Part shown: in pieces, positions 48,342 to 60,700 of the stretch
Layout of the letters: each line of letters starts with the position of its first letter
Position numbering within the stretch: the stretch's first letter is position 1
Source: Juglans regia
Taxonomy: Eukaryota; Streptophyta; Magnoliopsida; Fagales; Juglandaceae
Assembly (NCBI RefSeq): GCF_001411555.2
Contig: NC_049907.1
Span: 37,005,482-37,069,481, forward strand
Reading direction: 5' to 3'
DNA: 64,000 nucleotides
Notes under the pieces: generated by a model
The model's input: the letters and a program-made list of their open reading frames with translations, nothing else
Database searches by the model: none
What the model was told of the DNA's origin: nothing
Program-made: the position numbers and the translations under genes

Positions 48342-50122
48342 ACCTTTACTGCCTTACAGTTTAATCTGACAACTGTTCATCAGAGTTTGGTCTTGGATTG
48401 TGTTCATCCTTCACACCCTTTTCTTCATAGCGACCTTGCATTGAATTAAAATGAAAGATACAAGAGATAGGGGTGGAATCAAAAAATGGGCAGTGGATGC
48501 CAACTGCAAGTCCAAGTTATTTGGCCGATCAAAGGGCAAATTTTGAGTACCTATGGTTGGAGACGTATAATCTATGACTTGTCTGAGGAGTCGGATAATG
48601 CAGCATTTCTGACAGAGTCTGCCCACTTGCCAATGAAAAATCTGGACACGCCGCATCAAAGGGATGAAAATTTAGTTGTTGAATGGAGTAGCTACCTTGA
48701 TGTTAAATCAAAAATTTGTGGATCGGTGGATAAACCTTGGAAGATACGTCGAAGGGATTGTGAAAGATTTACTGGGGTGTACATTGAAGGGTCACTTCGT
48801 TAGCCTTGTGATTTTTGTGTTCGTAACTTACATATATTGGAGCTGGTAACCGTTTTACTCAAGTAAAACAGCTTATAGTGTAGGTTGTAGTGATTGTATT
48901 CCTAGTTGGGATTTTGCTTCAATCCTACGATGTATTTGAGGAACGGCTGCCTGTTCTTCGCAGCAATTCACCCATATTTCACCGATGATGGAGGAAAAAA
49001 GGACTTTACACATTTGTGCAGTTGGGCATTTGTTTGTTACTCTGGTTTGAGAAGACAAAATTGGGCAATTGTGGCATGGGTTTAAGATGGGTAGGATTCC
49101 CTTAAATCAGATCTCATTTCCAAGTCCCATGAAGGATATATTTTAACTGAAAATATTTTGTGCAACCTTTTGAATGAGTGTAGACGAATCGGGAGCGCAA
49201 AAGCATAAAATTCGTGCCCATCTTGACCGGACGAGATGGACGCTATTCAAAGATTCTATACTCTATTTTATTCGTCTCGTAGGTGCTGGAATCTGTCAGA
49301 AATTAATTTAAAAAATAAAAGAAAAGAAAAGAATAATGATATGTATTAGTCATTATTTATTTTTACATCTTATATTTACAACTTTTTCATAAAATGTGAG
49401 TGTTTGTCGAGTGCAGGGTGGTAAATAGTAACCGATAAGAATTCAATTATATGACCTCTACCTTGAAATAAGGACGTGAATTTTTTACTTGGTCAAAGTG
49501 GCCATCCTGTCATCAGGGGCATAATGGATTGTTTGAACCATGCCAATGCGAGCATTACATAAACTAGCTGAGTTGTGACTGAATTCGTGAGAATTGAAAA
49601 CAAAATATAAAGTTTCCAAAAGGTAATAATGGGCAGGAGAGGACGATCTGTCATGTTGTAATGCAATGTACTCAAGTGTCCATGAATCTGAACTCTCCCA
49701 AAGAAAAGGTTTGCACTTTCAGAGAAAAATTCAGGACCAGAATTTCATCTCATATTATTTCACTCCCTATGCTTGAACAAGAAACTGATTATGATGAAAC
49801 TTTTCATGCCTAAATACTGCGTATCAGAAAAACTTAGTTAATCTACAATCTCATTCCCAGCATAAATCTCTGCTGAGGAGCGTAAAGAAGTCATCAATAG
49901 AACTTATTTCATCTACAAACAAAAAGTACTTTCGTCACAAAGAAAAACAGAGAAAAATGTTTATTGCTTTTGGAATAGTCAGAGAAAATGGTTCCTCACT
50001 CAAGCTGGTGAAAGCAGGATTTGGGATAAACATGATAATTTGATTAATATGTAACATGATAATTTGATCATAATATCGATGACAACTAAGAGGATGCGCT
50101 GGACCTGCTGGGACAAGTCTTC
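48342..50122. other. 3' UTR and gene-free stretch
   Basis: The left 500 bp should include the 3' UTR of the OBERON-like gene. It holds a 105-codon frame (48486-48803) and another stretch reading IKKWAVDANCKSKLFGRSKG at about 48475. Neither belongs to a family I recognise. The rest is A/T-rich without a gene. Confidence 0.45.
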
Positions 50123-50138
50123 AGATATGAAGAGCACA
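50123..50138 (+). repeat. Left target-site duplication of the PFD5 retrocopy
   Basis: The 16-bp word agatatgaagagcaca is repeated exactly at 50873-50888, just after the short A-run of the retrocopy. Confidence 0.93.
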
Positions 50139-50872
50139 ATCAGATCAAAAGAGCAGTTTTCGTTTTAGGAGAAAGAGAAAGGAGGAGAGAGAGAGTGTGT
50201 GTGTGTTGCCAATGGCGTCGTCGAGAAGTGCAGTGAGGGTATCGGAGATGGAGAAGATGAGTTTGGAGCAGCTGAAAGCAGTAAAGGAGCAGGCCGGTCT
50301 TGAACTTAATCTCTTCCAGGATAGCTTCAACAATGTCCGCACCGCTACCACTCGCCTCGAGCTTGCTTCCTCCGCCCTTCACGACCCCTCTCTTCGCCCC
50401 AAAGGAAAGAAAATGCTGGTTCCTCTTACTGCTTCTCTGTATGACGTATGTACCAGGCAGACCTGATGATGCGGATAAAGTCTTGGTAGATGTTGGCACT
50501 GGTTACTTCATTGAGAAAACAATGGCTGAAGGGGAAGATTATTGTGAGCGTAAAATCATCTTGCTGAGATCCAACTTGTTGAGGTTGCTTCTAAAAAGAA
50601 AAGCGTAGCAGATGAAGTCGGGGCAATCTTACAGGCAAAATTGAAGCAATTATCTCCTTCAACTTAGGGAGCTGTAGTGCCTTGTTGCATTATTGAGTTT
50701 CAAATTCCAATGCCTTCTTTGTATAAAAGGCTGAAGATCTGGTTTTAGATTTTGAATTGGGACCTTTTTCCTACCCCCTCTCCCCTTCCCTTTGTATTCC
50801 CTTTCTTTTATTGCATTAAATGATCATAGTAGTAATGAATTCAAGTGAATCCATTTGTAGTTTAAAAAAAGA
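50139..50872 (+). pseudogene. PFD5: Processed pseudogene of prefoldin subunit 5
   Basis: Intronless copy of PFD5. This is a subunit of the prefoldin co-chaperone, which hands unfolded actin and tubulin to CCT. The frame starts at ATG 50212 (MASSRSAVRVSEMEKMSLEQ) and keeps LELNLFQDSFNNVRTATTRL and MLVPLTASLY. A 7-bp insertion near 50444 shifts frame. The next frame reads VPGRPDDADKVLVDVGTGYF and EGEDYCERKI. A second shift near 50570, a small deletion, moves the last part, VASKKKSVADEVGAILQAKL, to a third frame. The copy includes about 70 bp of 5' UTR and about 210 bp of 3' UTR, ends in a short A-run, and is flanked by perfect 16-bp duplications. It is therefore an L1-mediated retrocopy and non-functional as read. 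Confidence 0.94.
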
Positions 50873-50888
50873 AGATATGAAGAGCACA
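50873..50888 (+). repeat. Right target-site duplication of the PFD5 retrocopy
   Basis: Exact copy of 50123-50138. Confidence 0.93.
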
Positions 50889-51979
50889 TAAAAAAGACAT
50901 CAAAGTGTCTATCAAGGGGTCAACTTGGAATTATAAAGAGAGCAAAAGTAGAGCCTATTACTCCTTTAAGGAAATGGAAAGATAAGGGCCAAATGGCCTT
51001 GTAAGATAAGGTAAATTATCACTTGCTGATAAAAATTTAAAGATATAGTGAATAGTGACTGATGAGAAAGAATTTTTCAAATCATAAATTCATTAACATG
51101 GAGGCAACATGATTCACTTATCTCTATTTTTTTTTCGAGATTTAAATTTTTTTTTTTTAAAAGAGTACCGTGGAGTAACAAAGGAACCATTATCGGCATA
51201 AAACATAGAATAATGGTTTTGCTTTACCATGAATCCTGATTAATGGAGCGAGCATTCTCACAGGTGGAATACCAGAAGACCAGACATATTAAACAGCATA
51301 AATCTCCAGGAACAGGTCAAACGTTTAAGCCAGTATAAAAATCACTGGCCTAGGTATTCCGGCTAGACGGAAGTGTTCCAAACCATCACCAAGAAAATAT
51401 AGGAATGGAAAAAGAAAAAAAAAAAAAAGAATTCTTTCAAAACATAAGATCTTCCTCTTCTTTGGGAATCCACGAGTGCAAATGTGTTACTCAACCAATT
51501 ACCACTGTTTGACTAAGAATTCTCAACCCCAGAAACCCAAACAACACAAAACATGGCAGAATTTCGTTCTCACCTCCATTCTTATGCTAAGCAACAGCAT
51601 AAAGGCCAAGGAAACACTAAAAAGAAGCAGAGACAGTGGAAAACCTTGAGGTGTTGTTTGTTCAAAAGCAAACGGACAAAGGAAATTCCGTGCCCCTTTA
51701 ACAGACCTCTCTCTATACAAATCTTACAATATATATCAAGAAGAACCCGATCTCCAAAAATCGTTAGTGAAAAAAGCATGCCAAAGCAAGATTAATACAC
51801 TAAAAAGGAGGATTCGATGATCATCTTCATTGGGATCATACTTATAAGATAAAGAGAAATCAACACTTCTTGATGCAGAGTAAACATAACAAAACCAGTC
51901 CCATCCCATACTAATTTGCAAACTAATAAATACCGAATTAAAAAAGCGCCAATAATTAAATAAAAAGTTCAAATCTTCA
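50889..51979. other. Gene-free stretch
   Basis: No supported frame. The right part, next to the HSP20-like stop, is expected to hold its 3' UTR. The overlapping short frames near 51550-51795 occur on both strands and share no family. Confidence 0.45.
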
Positions 51980-52546
51980 TTACTGTACAAGCACAAGCCT
52001 CCCTCCGATACCTCCTCTAAAGCCTCCACCATTCCCATCTCTCCAAAACTCCTCATCTCCACCACCACCACCACCACCAACACCCTTTTCCCCAGCACTC
52101 TCCACTCCCACCTCACCCTTGGGCACCGTCACGATAAGCTCTCCGTCGACAAAAACCGCGCTAGCCAAGTCGGGCCTGGTAGACTCGGGTAACCGAAACC
52201 TCCACATATCGAGCTCAAGCTCGTCCAGGGACAATTCGAGGGACCCACTTTCCCTCACCACAATCTTGGTCACCCCGGGATAGATTTCGACGGTGTGGGC
52301 CCTCACGTCGCGGATGTCGTTGTTCGTCTCGGCGATGAATCGGAAGCAATCGGGTTTCTCTTCGATTGAGACATCAGCGTCGGACCGAAAGGGGAGCTCG
52401 AGGACCCGGCTAAAGATGTGGGGCAAGCGCCTGAGCTTCTTGGAGGAGAGACCCAAAAGCGCCTGAGCCTCAGCAAAAGTATTTCTCGCATTCATTTCGT
52501 ATTGAATGGTGATGTTGCGCTTCCTGGGCATCGGGTGGACCTTCAT
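51980..52546 (-). CDS. HSP20-like chaperone (alpha-crystallin domain) protein
   Basis: Single exon, 188 residues. Residues about 50-143 look like an atypical alpha-crystallin domain. It starts near VLELPFRSDADVSIEEKPDC and ends with MWRFRLPESTRPDLASAVF and VDGELIVTVPKGE, where the final beta strands of small heat-shock proteins lie. The N-terminus includes MNARNTFAEAQALLGLSSKK. The C-terminus has a run of glycines (about 157-183) and ends GGRLVLVQ. It resembles the plant HSP20-like group of At1g76440/At1g54850 type rather than classical cytosolic class I or II proteins. Holdase activity is not shown by sequence. ATG 52546 is the first Met of the frame; Met6 is an alternative. Confidence 0.83.
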   Translation of the reverse strand: MKVHPMPRKRNITIQYEMNARNTFAEAQALLGLSSKKLRRLPHIFSRVLELPFRSDADVSIEEKPDCFRFIAETNNDIRDVRAHTVEIYPGVTKIVVRESGSLELSLDELELDMWRFRLPESTRPDLASAVFVDGELIVTVPKGEVGVESAGEKGVGGGGGGGDEEFWRDGNGGGFRGGIGGRLVLVQ

Positions 52547-53308
52547 GTTTCTTCGGTCCTGGTGCTTCTTAAAATATTTGTTGATGGTGGTGGTGGGAGA
52601 GAGAGCAACAAAAATTAATGCTACCTTTAGTAAAAAAATAAGATGCCTTTGTAAAAAAGGGAACCCAGTTTTGGATAGGAGTCAAAGACTCGATCAGATT
52701 GTGAGTTGAAGGTCAGGAAGAATCATAAAGCAATGGTGCGAACGAATTGGATTATGAGGTGGTTGTTTTGTCTCCAATTTTTTAGCTTTTCTTCTACCTT
52801 TCTTTTCCGTCTTTTGGTGGAGAACCTAAAGGGGTCTATGGAAATCGAAGTCTAAAACCTAACACAACTTATTCTCTGAGTCTCAAAAAAAGGACAGGGA
52901 AATCCCGAGGCAATGGAAAAGATAGTTGTTTTCTGGGCGGAAGAAAAAAAAATGGTTGTCGCTGGCAATGAAATGAAATTTCCTTTATCTGGGGTTGTGC
53001 AGAGTGGTATGGGCAATCAGGATCGGCTTCAGAGATAAAGAGGATGAGGGAACAACCATAATCGCCCTCGACTTTCCGGGAAATTACAAGTCCTAATTCT
53101 TTTCTTCTTTTTTTTTTCGGGTTATTCCAGAAAATTTAAGGAAAGGCTTCGTGTGGGGAGGTACAGATGAGATGGATGTGGAAGCAGCTAAGCACTTTCA
53201 TAGACCACCTGATTTTCTTACTTTTTATTTCTTTTATTTTTATTTTCTCAATCAATTAAGTTGAAAACTTTTATTCCGATTAGCCAAATCAACACGAACT
53301 TAATAAAT

Positions 53309-53517
53309 TAGGTCCCGTTTGGATAGTCAAAGATTAGATGAGATGAAATGAAATGATTTTAGATAAAAATTAAAAGTTGAATAAAATATTATTATCATTT
53401 TAAAATTTAAAAAATTTGAATTGTTTATTATATTTTGTATTAAAATTTAATAAAATTATAATAATGAGATGATATGAGATGAAATCGTTCATGTATCCAA
53501 ACGGGAGCTAAAACTCA
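53309..53517 (+). mobile_element. GTTTGGATA-family MITE, best copy
   Basis: Terminal words ggtcccgtttggatagt and gtatccaaacgggagc are inverted. The interior has subterminal gatgagatgaaatg and its inverse-like gatgatatgagatgaaat, with A/T words between. Flanks are tta and taa. About ten more copies or relics occur in the window. Confidence 0.75.
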
Positions 53518-53935
53518 TGAATATTTTTAGTTCTTAACTCATATTTGACTCGAATTCAAATTTATACAACTTATAATATTTAGAGTTAAAACAATTTTTA
53601 TTGCAACCTATAAATGTGATAAGAATTCGATATGAATTTAAAAAATTCGGATTATAATTGACTCGTACAATTCATGAAACCCAGCATCAGAACGCAAATT
53701 CTCAACCTTGATCGGTCTATCTTGATAGTTATTATGTTATGATATTTCCAATTAAGTAAGAGCTAATTAATGGGCAAGTTATAGCCAAAGCAAGAATAAA
53801 GAAAAGATGGTATATTAGGATGAATAGTTATGATTAAAACTGTTATGCACACACTGAATTAAAATTATATAAGTATGATCAAAGTAACTTCAATCTCAAC
53901 TAGTAATATAATAAAACGTTAAGAATTAGCTATAT

Positions 53936-54672
53936 TTCAACTAAAAAAATAACCAAATCTGATTCTTGTTGGAGGAGGAAGCCGGTTCCTCCTTCCCCTC
54001 TCATTTCTCTATCTCATTTTATCGTTTCTTAGTTTATTTTTCTTCCTTCAAGGTCAAAAAAGTCAGATATATAATTTTTTTACAATTTTCGAGAGATACT
54101 CGCTGCATAAAAAGACTCTCAGACTGTAAATCGTTTGGAGGATAGTGACATTTTTACAGAAATCACTGTGAGTGATTCTCACGCGCCATCCCTTCTGATG
54201 GTTCTTCTCATCACACGCGCCGGATCACCGAAATCACCACCATCAGATATTTTAGATCTGACTTTTATAACTGAAAAAAGACAAATTTATTGCCTTCACA
54301 CACCGTCAAAGTCTACTAGAGTTAGTCCAAACTATAATTCATCATTTTTCATTCTTATTTTTCTTATTGTATAGTAAAAATAAAAAAATAAAAAAGTTCG
54401 TCTCTTGGACGTTTTGTCCATAGAGGTTGAATTCTCTCTTTCTATGAAGGGTGATGTTAAATCTCTGTTTAGATAGAGTACTGTCTCTTAAACGTTTGTT
54501 TGTAGAAAGTATCAACGGCAGTAAAGTCCAAACTAGTCCACTAGGGTACTGATTGAGCTCCAAATGGTGATATGGAAATATCCTCACATGTATCCAGTCA
54601 TAGATACAAGTTTTTCTTAATAAATGAATGAATGATGACATTTTTCTTCCAAAAAAAAAAAGAAAAAAGAAA
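53936..54672 (+). mobile_element. Candidate non-LTR retroelement ending in poly-A
   Basis: A moderately GC-rich block ends in an A-run (about 54651-54670), preceded by aataaatgaatgaatgatg. The word tagctatat occurs just before it (53927-53935) and just after it (54673-54681), a possible 9-bp duplication. It encodes nothing I recognise. The word is A/T-rich, so chance is possible. Confidence 0.35.
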
Positions 54673-56154
54673 TAGCTATATATATGTATAGTATGGTACT
54701 GAAGATGATGATCATGAAGGTGGTGGTCCTGGTGGATGTTCGAAGTAAAATCGAAACTGTAAAACTACTGCTTAAAAATGCAATAAACTAGCCAATTAAG
54801 GAAATTAATTAGATGATCATGTGATTGAAAAAAAGAGAGCCTAATTTCATGCTATTGGCGATCTCATAATATTAATTAATATATAGTTATATTCCTTAAA
54901 ATAAAAGATAAAAAAAGTAGGGATTAATTCAATATTAATAGATTGAAACGATCGACCTTATCTCTAAATTTCATGTATTCAGATTTCTGATAGATACTGT
55001 ATATTGATGATCAGTGTTTATAAATTAAATTGATCGTCTCCTTTGAGCCGCCGGAAAATGAAAATTCTGCCTTAAAGAATACTAATACGCGGTAATTTTC
55101 AAGCAATTTATAAGCTAAAACGCGCAAGAGGAAGGTTGCATGCAAGCTTCACCATGACTATTGAGGAAGACGATCAGAGATCATGATCAGACACACTCGT
55201 TCGTGTACTACTGCATGTTTGTAAACTTGGATGGAAACAGCGTACTATAAACTATATATAATTAAAGTCATCTTTTTCATGCTTTCCTTTCCAGTTTTAA
55301 ATCGGCCATGCAATAATATCATCATCACTTTATTTATTGATTTTTTAATGTGCATGTCTGTTGATCAATGGTTTTTATATCATGTCACAGATCACACGGT
55401 ACTTTGTGTGAAAGAAATTAGTACTACTTGATCAAGAGGAGAAAGAAATTTAAAAAAAATGGAAAAGTGAGCATATATTAAAAAATATAAACTAAATAAT
55501 AAAAATATTTCTTCTAGTTAAAATCAGGGTTTTAATATTATAGAAAATAATTTTTTATTCAAAATATTTAACAAATGAAAAGATCTAGATTTTTTTAATT
55601 TATATCATTATTAGCACACTCACAATTTAATTAAATATTTTATGTAGGGTGGCTCTACAGTCACTATTGGGCGCTAGTGTATTTAATGTGTTTTTTTTAC
55701 ATACATTTTTTTAATATTTTTTAATATTTTTAAAAAAATTACAACATAAAAAATACTTCATTAATAACGAAGTAAAAAAAAAATCCGAGGTGGAAGATTA
55801 GTATTTTCCTTTTATGTATTAGCCTGGCCACTTATGGATCTGACCTATACTATAGTGAATATTAAAAATAAATATAAATGACTAAATCTAACAGTATAGT
55901 TATCATCATTATGATCAGCATGCACGGATGGAGGAGGAGGAGGTGGTGAGAAGAATAAAGTAGTAGTCGTAGAATCAGAATATATTAATCTTGAACTTCA
56001 GTGATGATCATAATCAAGGATGTAGGGCTGTTTTCAAAGACACACCCATTCGTAGTAGTACCATTCCAGGCAAAAGACAATTTTCTGATTTACGTACGTT
56101 TAACTCCAAGTGAATTAAGAAAATGGCAAAGGAAGAATTAGTTGTTTTGGTTTG

Positions 56155-56320
56155 GTTAGTTAACTACTCTCAACTCATCTCAACTTATCATTATAATTTT
56201 TTTAAATTTTAACATAAAATATAATAAATAATTTAACTTTTTCATCTCAACTCAATAATAATAATATTAAAAAATAATATTCTAACAATATTTTATCATC
56301 TCAACTCAACTCAACAAATG
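56155..56320 (-). repeat. GTTTGGATA-family block (inverted)
   Basis: Contains ctcatctcaacttatcatt, aaaatataataaataattta and aaaaaataatattctaaca, then ctcaactcaactcaac. Confidence 0.55.
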
Positions 56321-56679
56321 AAAGATGCTTTCTTTTAATAAAGCCATACATATGAAGTTGATGTATGGAAGGGAACCGATCGAAGACAAAAAAAAGAAAA
56401 GAAAAGAAAAGAAAGAAAAGAGACGAAAGGGTAACAGTCTCAGCAGCATTGAGAACACGACGACAGGCAATGAAGTTGCCATGATCCTTCCTAGAAAAAG
56501 GATGAAAAGTCGTGCTTTTTCAGAGCCATTAAAAATAAAAAAAAATAAAAAATAAAATAAAATCAAACCAAAGCGTGTGGTTTTTGTTTTGGTTTGTCTC
56601 TTTTTCATTTTTGATCTGCAGACTGCAACGTAGCACCATAGGAAAGGATGAGTCAATCAAGAAGGCCACAAACTAAAAT

Positions 56680-56830
56680 TATCTCAACTCACGTTAATTT
56701 ATTATTATAATTTTTTTAATTTTTAACATAAAATATAATAAATAATTTAATTTTTTTAAATCTTAAAATAATAATAATAATAAATAATAATATTTTATCA
56801 TCTTAACTCAACTCAGTTCAACATCTCAAC
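56680..56830 (-). repeat. GTTTGGATA-family block (inverted)
   Basis: Contains tatctcaactcacgtt, aaaatataataaataattta and an aataat run, then cttaactcaactcagttc. Confidence 0.55.
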
Positions 56831-57214
56831 TATACACATATTATTGGCAAATAAATATCACACCCCCACATAAGGATTAATATCTACTTATTCATTGAGA
56901 GTAAATTTATCAGAGAAAATCATTCATCCTAATCCAAATTTATCCTCAAGGACCATGACTAGAAATTTTTTTTATTTCTTCTTCTTTGAAAACGTAGTAG
57001 TTTTTCTGGCCATATGTAATTATCTCTTTGGAATTTAAATGTTAGCAAAGTCGCCATTCTTTCTTGGCACAAGAACCTAAATACGACCAACCAAATTAAA
57101 TATGATTATAATTATGATATTCCTTATAAGTTGGTGCTATCAAAATTCTGGGTTTAAAGTTTAAACCCAATCAGACTTGAAAGGTAAGGACAGATGGTAG
57201 TACCACAAAAACTC

Positions 57215-57440
57215 ATCCTATCTATTATTTTTCTTATTTAATTACACAAAATCAAATTATCTCATTTTATATAATTATTATAAACTTTTTAAACTCTCCT
57301 ATAAAATATAATAAATAATTTATTTTTTTCAAATTCTAAAATAAAAATAATATTAAACATAATATTTTATTTAACTTTTAACAAAACATATGTTAAAACA
57401 TATAATTTCATATGAACTGCATAACCAAATGAGACCTAAT
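57215..57440 (-). repeat. GTTTGGATA-family block (inverted)
   Basis: Contains attatctcattttatat, aaaatataataaataattt and aacataatattttattt, and ends ataaccaaatgagacctaa, the inverted terminus. Confidence 0.6.
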
Positions 57441-57450
57441 GATGATATTA

Positions 57451-57569
57451 TTATACATCATCATCATCTGGAACTTCCATTAAATCGGCAGTAGGATCAA
57501 GTGTTCGGTGCTTGAAGCGGCCTTTCATCCTGCAGTCTTGATTTTGGCAGACTTTTATTAGCTTGAAAT
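57451..57569 (-). other. Exon-like stretch downstream of the unknown gene
   Basis: On the minus strand, AG (gaaattgtag) is followed by an open frame reading KLIKVCQNQDCRMKGRFKHR, then LDPTADLMEVPDDDDV and TAA. It has a CX5C pair, a basic patch and an acidic tail, which looks coded rather than random. It would need a preceding exon ending in phase 1. A GT at about 57938 inside the last exon of the neighbouring gene (after NPFDCVF) has that phase. Confidence 0.35.
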
Positions 57570-57793
57570 CTACAATTTCAGATAATACAAATAACCAATG
57601 GCCTTTTTATCTATAAAAACTAAAAATCGAGGGACGTTACTGGGGAAAATAGTTATCAAAACGAAATGGCCATAAATCCCCCAACTTCAATACATTCCTA
57701 CACAATTCACATTGCCAAACTTCAAACTCTCAAATAGACCTTCTCATAATCACAATTAATAGTTTCCTTTTTTTTTTATCTTTCTTCTCTTGA

Positions 57794-60700
57794 TTATCCC
57801 ATATGTTGAGGATTTATGGGGACATCCTGATGGCGCATTCGTCGCCTCCGGTTAGATCTCTTATGGCCACGAGTATGTGTTCCAGGGGGTATGCTTGAGG
57901 TATTAGGGAGACGAACCTCCTCCCTTAGAGCCAGATTACCGAAAACGCAATCAAAAGGATTATCCATCAGATCAATTCCAGGGTTCCCCTATAACAAAAA
58001 ATAAAAAAAGACAGATAAAAAAGAAAGTTATCTTAAAGAAATAAAAAGGAGTTCTAAATGCCATGAAGAAAAACAAGTGTGAATTCCATTTCCATCAGAA
58101 GTTAAAATCCCCTCATAGCTAAGCCAAAGGTGAAGTTATCACAATAAGGGCAATTGAGACCGTCGGATCTATCTTGAAAAGGGGAAAAACGTATGGGGAG
58201 ACACAGAAAAGGAATCAATTATGGCCAGAATGGCAATGATCGCCCACAGAGAAAGCAGAAGTCAGGATGATTTCTCCAAGGCACGAGGATAAATAGTACA
58301 TTATTGACTACTGAAAAGAAAGATTTGTTCCTTATAAGACTACTGAAAAGAAAGATGAAAGAAGTCAGGATGGTTTCTGTAGTTTCTGTAGGAGGTAATG
58401 ACAAATCGTGAATCACTTACTACTGATTAGCACGTGCATTTTTATTTTTTTCAAACGGGACAACTTTCATTCCCAGCTCTTGAAAACTCAATACCGCTGT
58501 TTGGGAATGTTCATGCCTTTAGTGCAGAGTCTAGACCGCCCATGCAGATAGATCCTTGCAGCTCTATAAACAGTTAAAACGTATCTTTAGCAGAACCGGA
58601 GACATTCAATGATGTAAATGCAATATAACTTCTTCGATATGTACAGTGTATTCCAGAAATAGCTGATGAAAATCAATTCCTACATAAATTGTTTTACTCA
58701 AATTTGAACAGACAATAAAATTCACATTTAATGGACATAAGCAGGCACCAGAAGTTCAGTTGCACCATAGCTAAAACCATTTTTTGGCACTTCAATTGTT
58801 GGTTTCAAACAGAATGTCCATATAATATGTTGTCCATTCTCTGAAGATTAAAAAGATTAGTAAGTGTACTTACAGGAACTTCTTTGGACTCGGAATTAGT
58901 TCTTTTGCCGTCAGAGTCATTACGGGGGTCACTGTGCATTCTGTTGTAGGAATTCGTGTGGTTTTTGTGTGAGTCACCATGGTTGTTGCTGTTGGAGTCA
59001 CTTTTGGAGTAGCTGGGAGAGTCACTCTCGTGTGCACTTTGACCACGAATAACATCATTAAAGAGAGTTCGATACCGCCACAGTAGTTTTGGCTGATCTG
59101 GGTTTGTATCATCAAAAACTTCTTCAGGAAAGAAATGCTTAGAGATAAGCTGCATTCTCCAAGGATCATGCCGGTACTTTGTTAATATTCTGTTATTTGA
59201 AATCTATTTCGTAAGTAAAATAACAATGCAAGTCAAGGTTCATAAACATCTTCATGCGAAAGTAAACAGGCAAGGCAAAGAATGGAGTAGAGGCGGAACT
59301 GGTTGCAACAAAAATAGATACAAGTTTGCTTGCATGGTATAAATACAACAAAGGATAAAGCAACGTACATCAGTTCAATTTGAGGGAAAGTTGGGCAGAC
59401 TATTTCAGTATTAATAGTCAATGCACATTAAGGAAATGGACGATGCTGTAATGTTGCAATGATCATATAAATATGGTTGTCTAATCACAGAACATTGTAA
59501 CATGACATACTATTATAAAGATGAGACTCAAGAAGAGCCAGGGGGAATACCTTTTTTTTTTAATGACGGAGGAACCACCCCATGGCAGAGCCCTTAGGAC
59601 TCACCTATGGAACCTAAACTCCTGGGGAGACTAGCATAGCAACCTGCCGCCATGGGTTCCCACTTAAATCGCAGTTTGATCCCAAGGGGAATCAATCCTG
59701 TTGCATGGGGCTCATGCACACAAGTTCGCCCTTACCACTTGAGCTACCCATGGGTGGGTGGGAATACCATTTTAAAGAAGAGAGTTCTTATATGCTTCCT
59801 AAAATCATAGTACCGTGCATCTGTTAAAACAATTCTAACAAATAAAGATCCTTTTTTCTTGTATACTTCATGTATCCTAGGGTAGTGCCCCTGGCTATTA
59901 ATAGAACTGGTTTTACATATAAAAAATAATAACAAAGATCCACCATGCAGAAGAATCATTAAATTTCAAATCTAAGGATGTCAATACTGGTAAAAACTCT
60001 CATGTATACCACCATAGAACATTGATATCTCAAACTGTGGCAGAGAAAGCTCAGATAATCTGTATAATCCAGATGAAGTTAACTGGTCAAATCATAATTG
60101 AATCATGTGGACATTCACCAAACCACCTCAGTAACTGCTTGTGTGCCCGTCCACTACCAAAGTTACAGGCTAGATATCTCCCCAGTTTTTTGTTTTTTTT
60201 TTATTATTAGTAAGAACTTTATCATCAAGAAAAGTAAGCATAACCAAGTACACAGGACATATACAAAAGCAACGCCTATACATGATTGTCTAAAGATACA
60301 AGGAAATCATGAATGTTCATGACATTAAAATCTATTATAATTGAACTACAAAAAACATTCCAAGCTCGTCCATTGTCCGTTCACGATCCTCAAAACTCCC
60401 CCATTCCTCTCCATCCATATGCACTGCCACAAACAACTTGGGACCATCTTCCACATAGCTAATATTTGAGAGTTACCAGGGATACCTCTCCAACTTGCCA
60501 ATAAATGAACCACCCTTCATGGCATCATCCAATGTAGCACCTCTCTAGCAAAGATATCATTCCACAAGCTCATGGCAACTTCACAATGCAATAATAAGTG
60601 GTCCACGGAGTCCCCACTTTTCTTGCACATGTAGCACAAATCCAACACAATGATTTGGCGTTTCCTTAGATTATCTAAAGAGAGGATCTTCCCTAATGAA

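Larger units (their letters stand above)
52547..57450. other. Long gene-free stretch with repeats
   Basis: About 4.9 kb without a supported gene. It holds the HSP20-like upstream region, one clear MITE (53309-53517), a candidate poly-A retroelement (53936-54672) and three inverted GTTTGGATA-family blocks (56155-57440). The frames at 56306-56656 are A/G-rich low complexity. Confidence 0.5.

Noticed and set aside
52303..52709. Frames in other phases over the HSP20-like gene and its 5' side
   Set aside because: They overlap a well-supported coding exon and lack motifs.
56325..56656. 116-codon minus-strand frame with a Phe/Leu-rich hydrophobic end
   Set aside because: Arises from an A/G-rich low-complexity run next to MITE sequence. 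No start context or family.
58219..58416. 65-codon minus-strand frame in the last intron of the unknown gene
   Set aside because: No motif, and including it would break the phase between the exons on either side.
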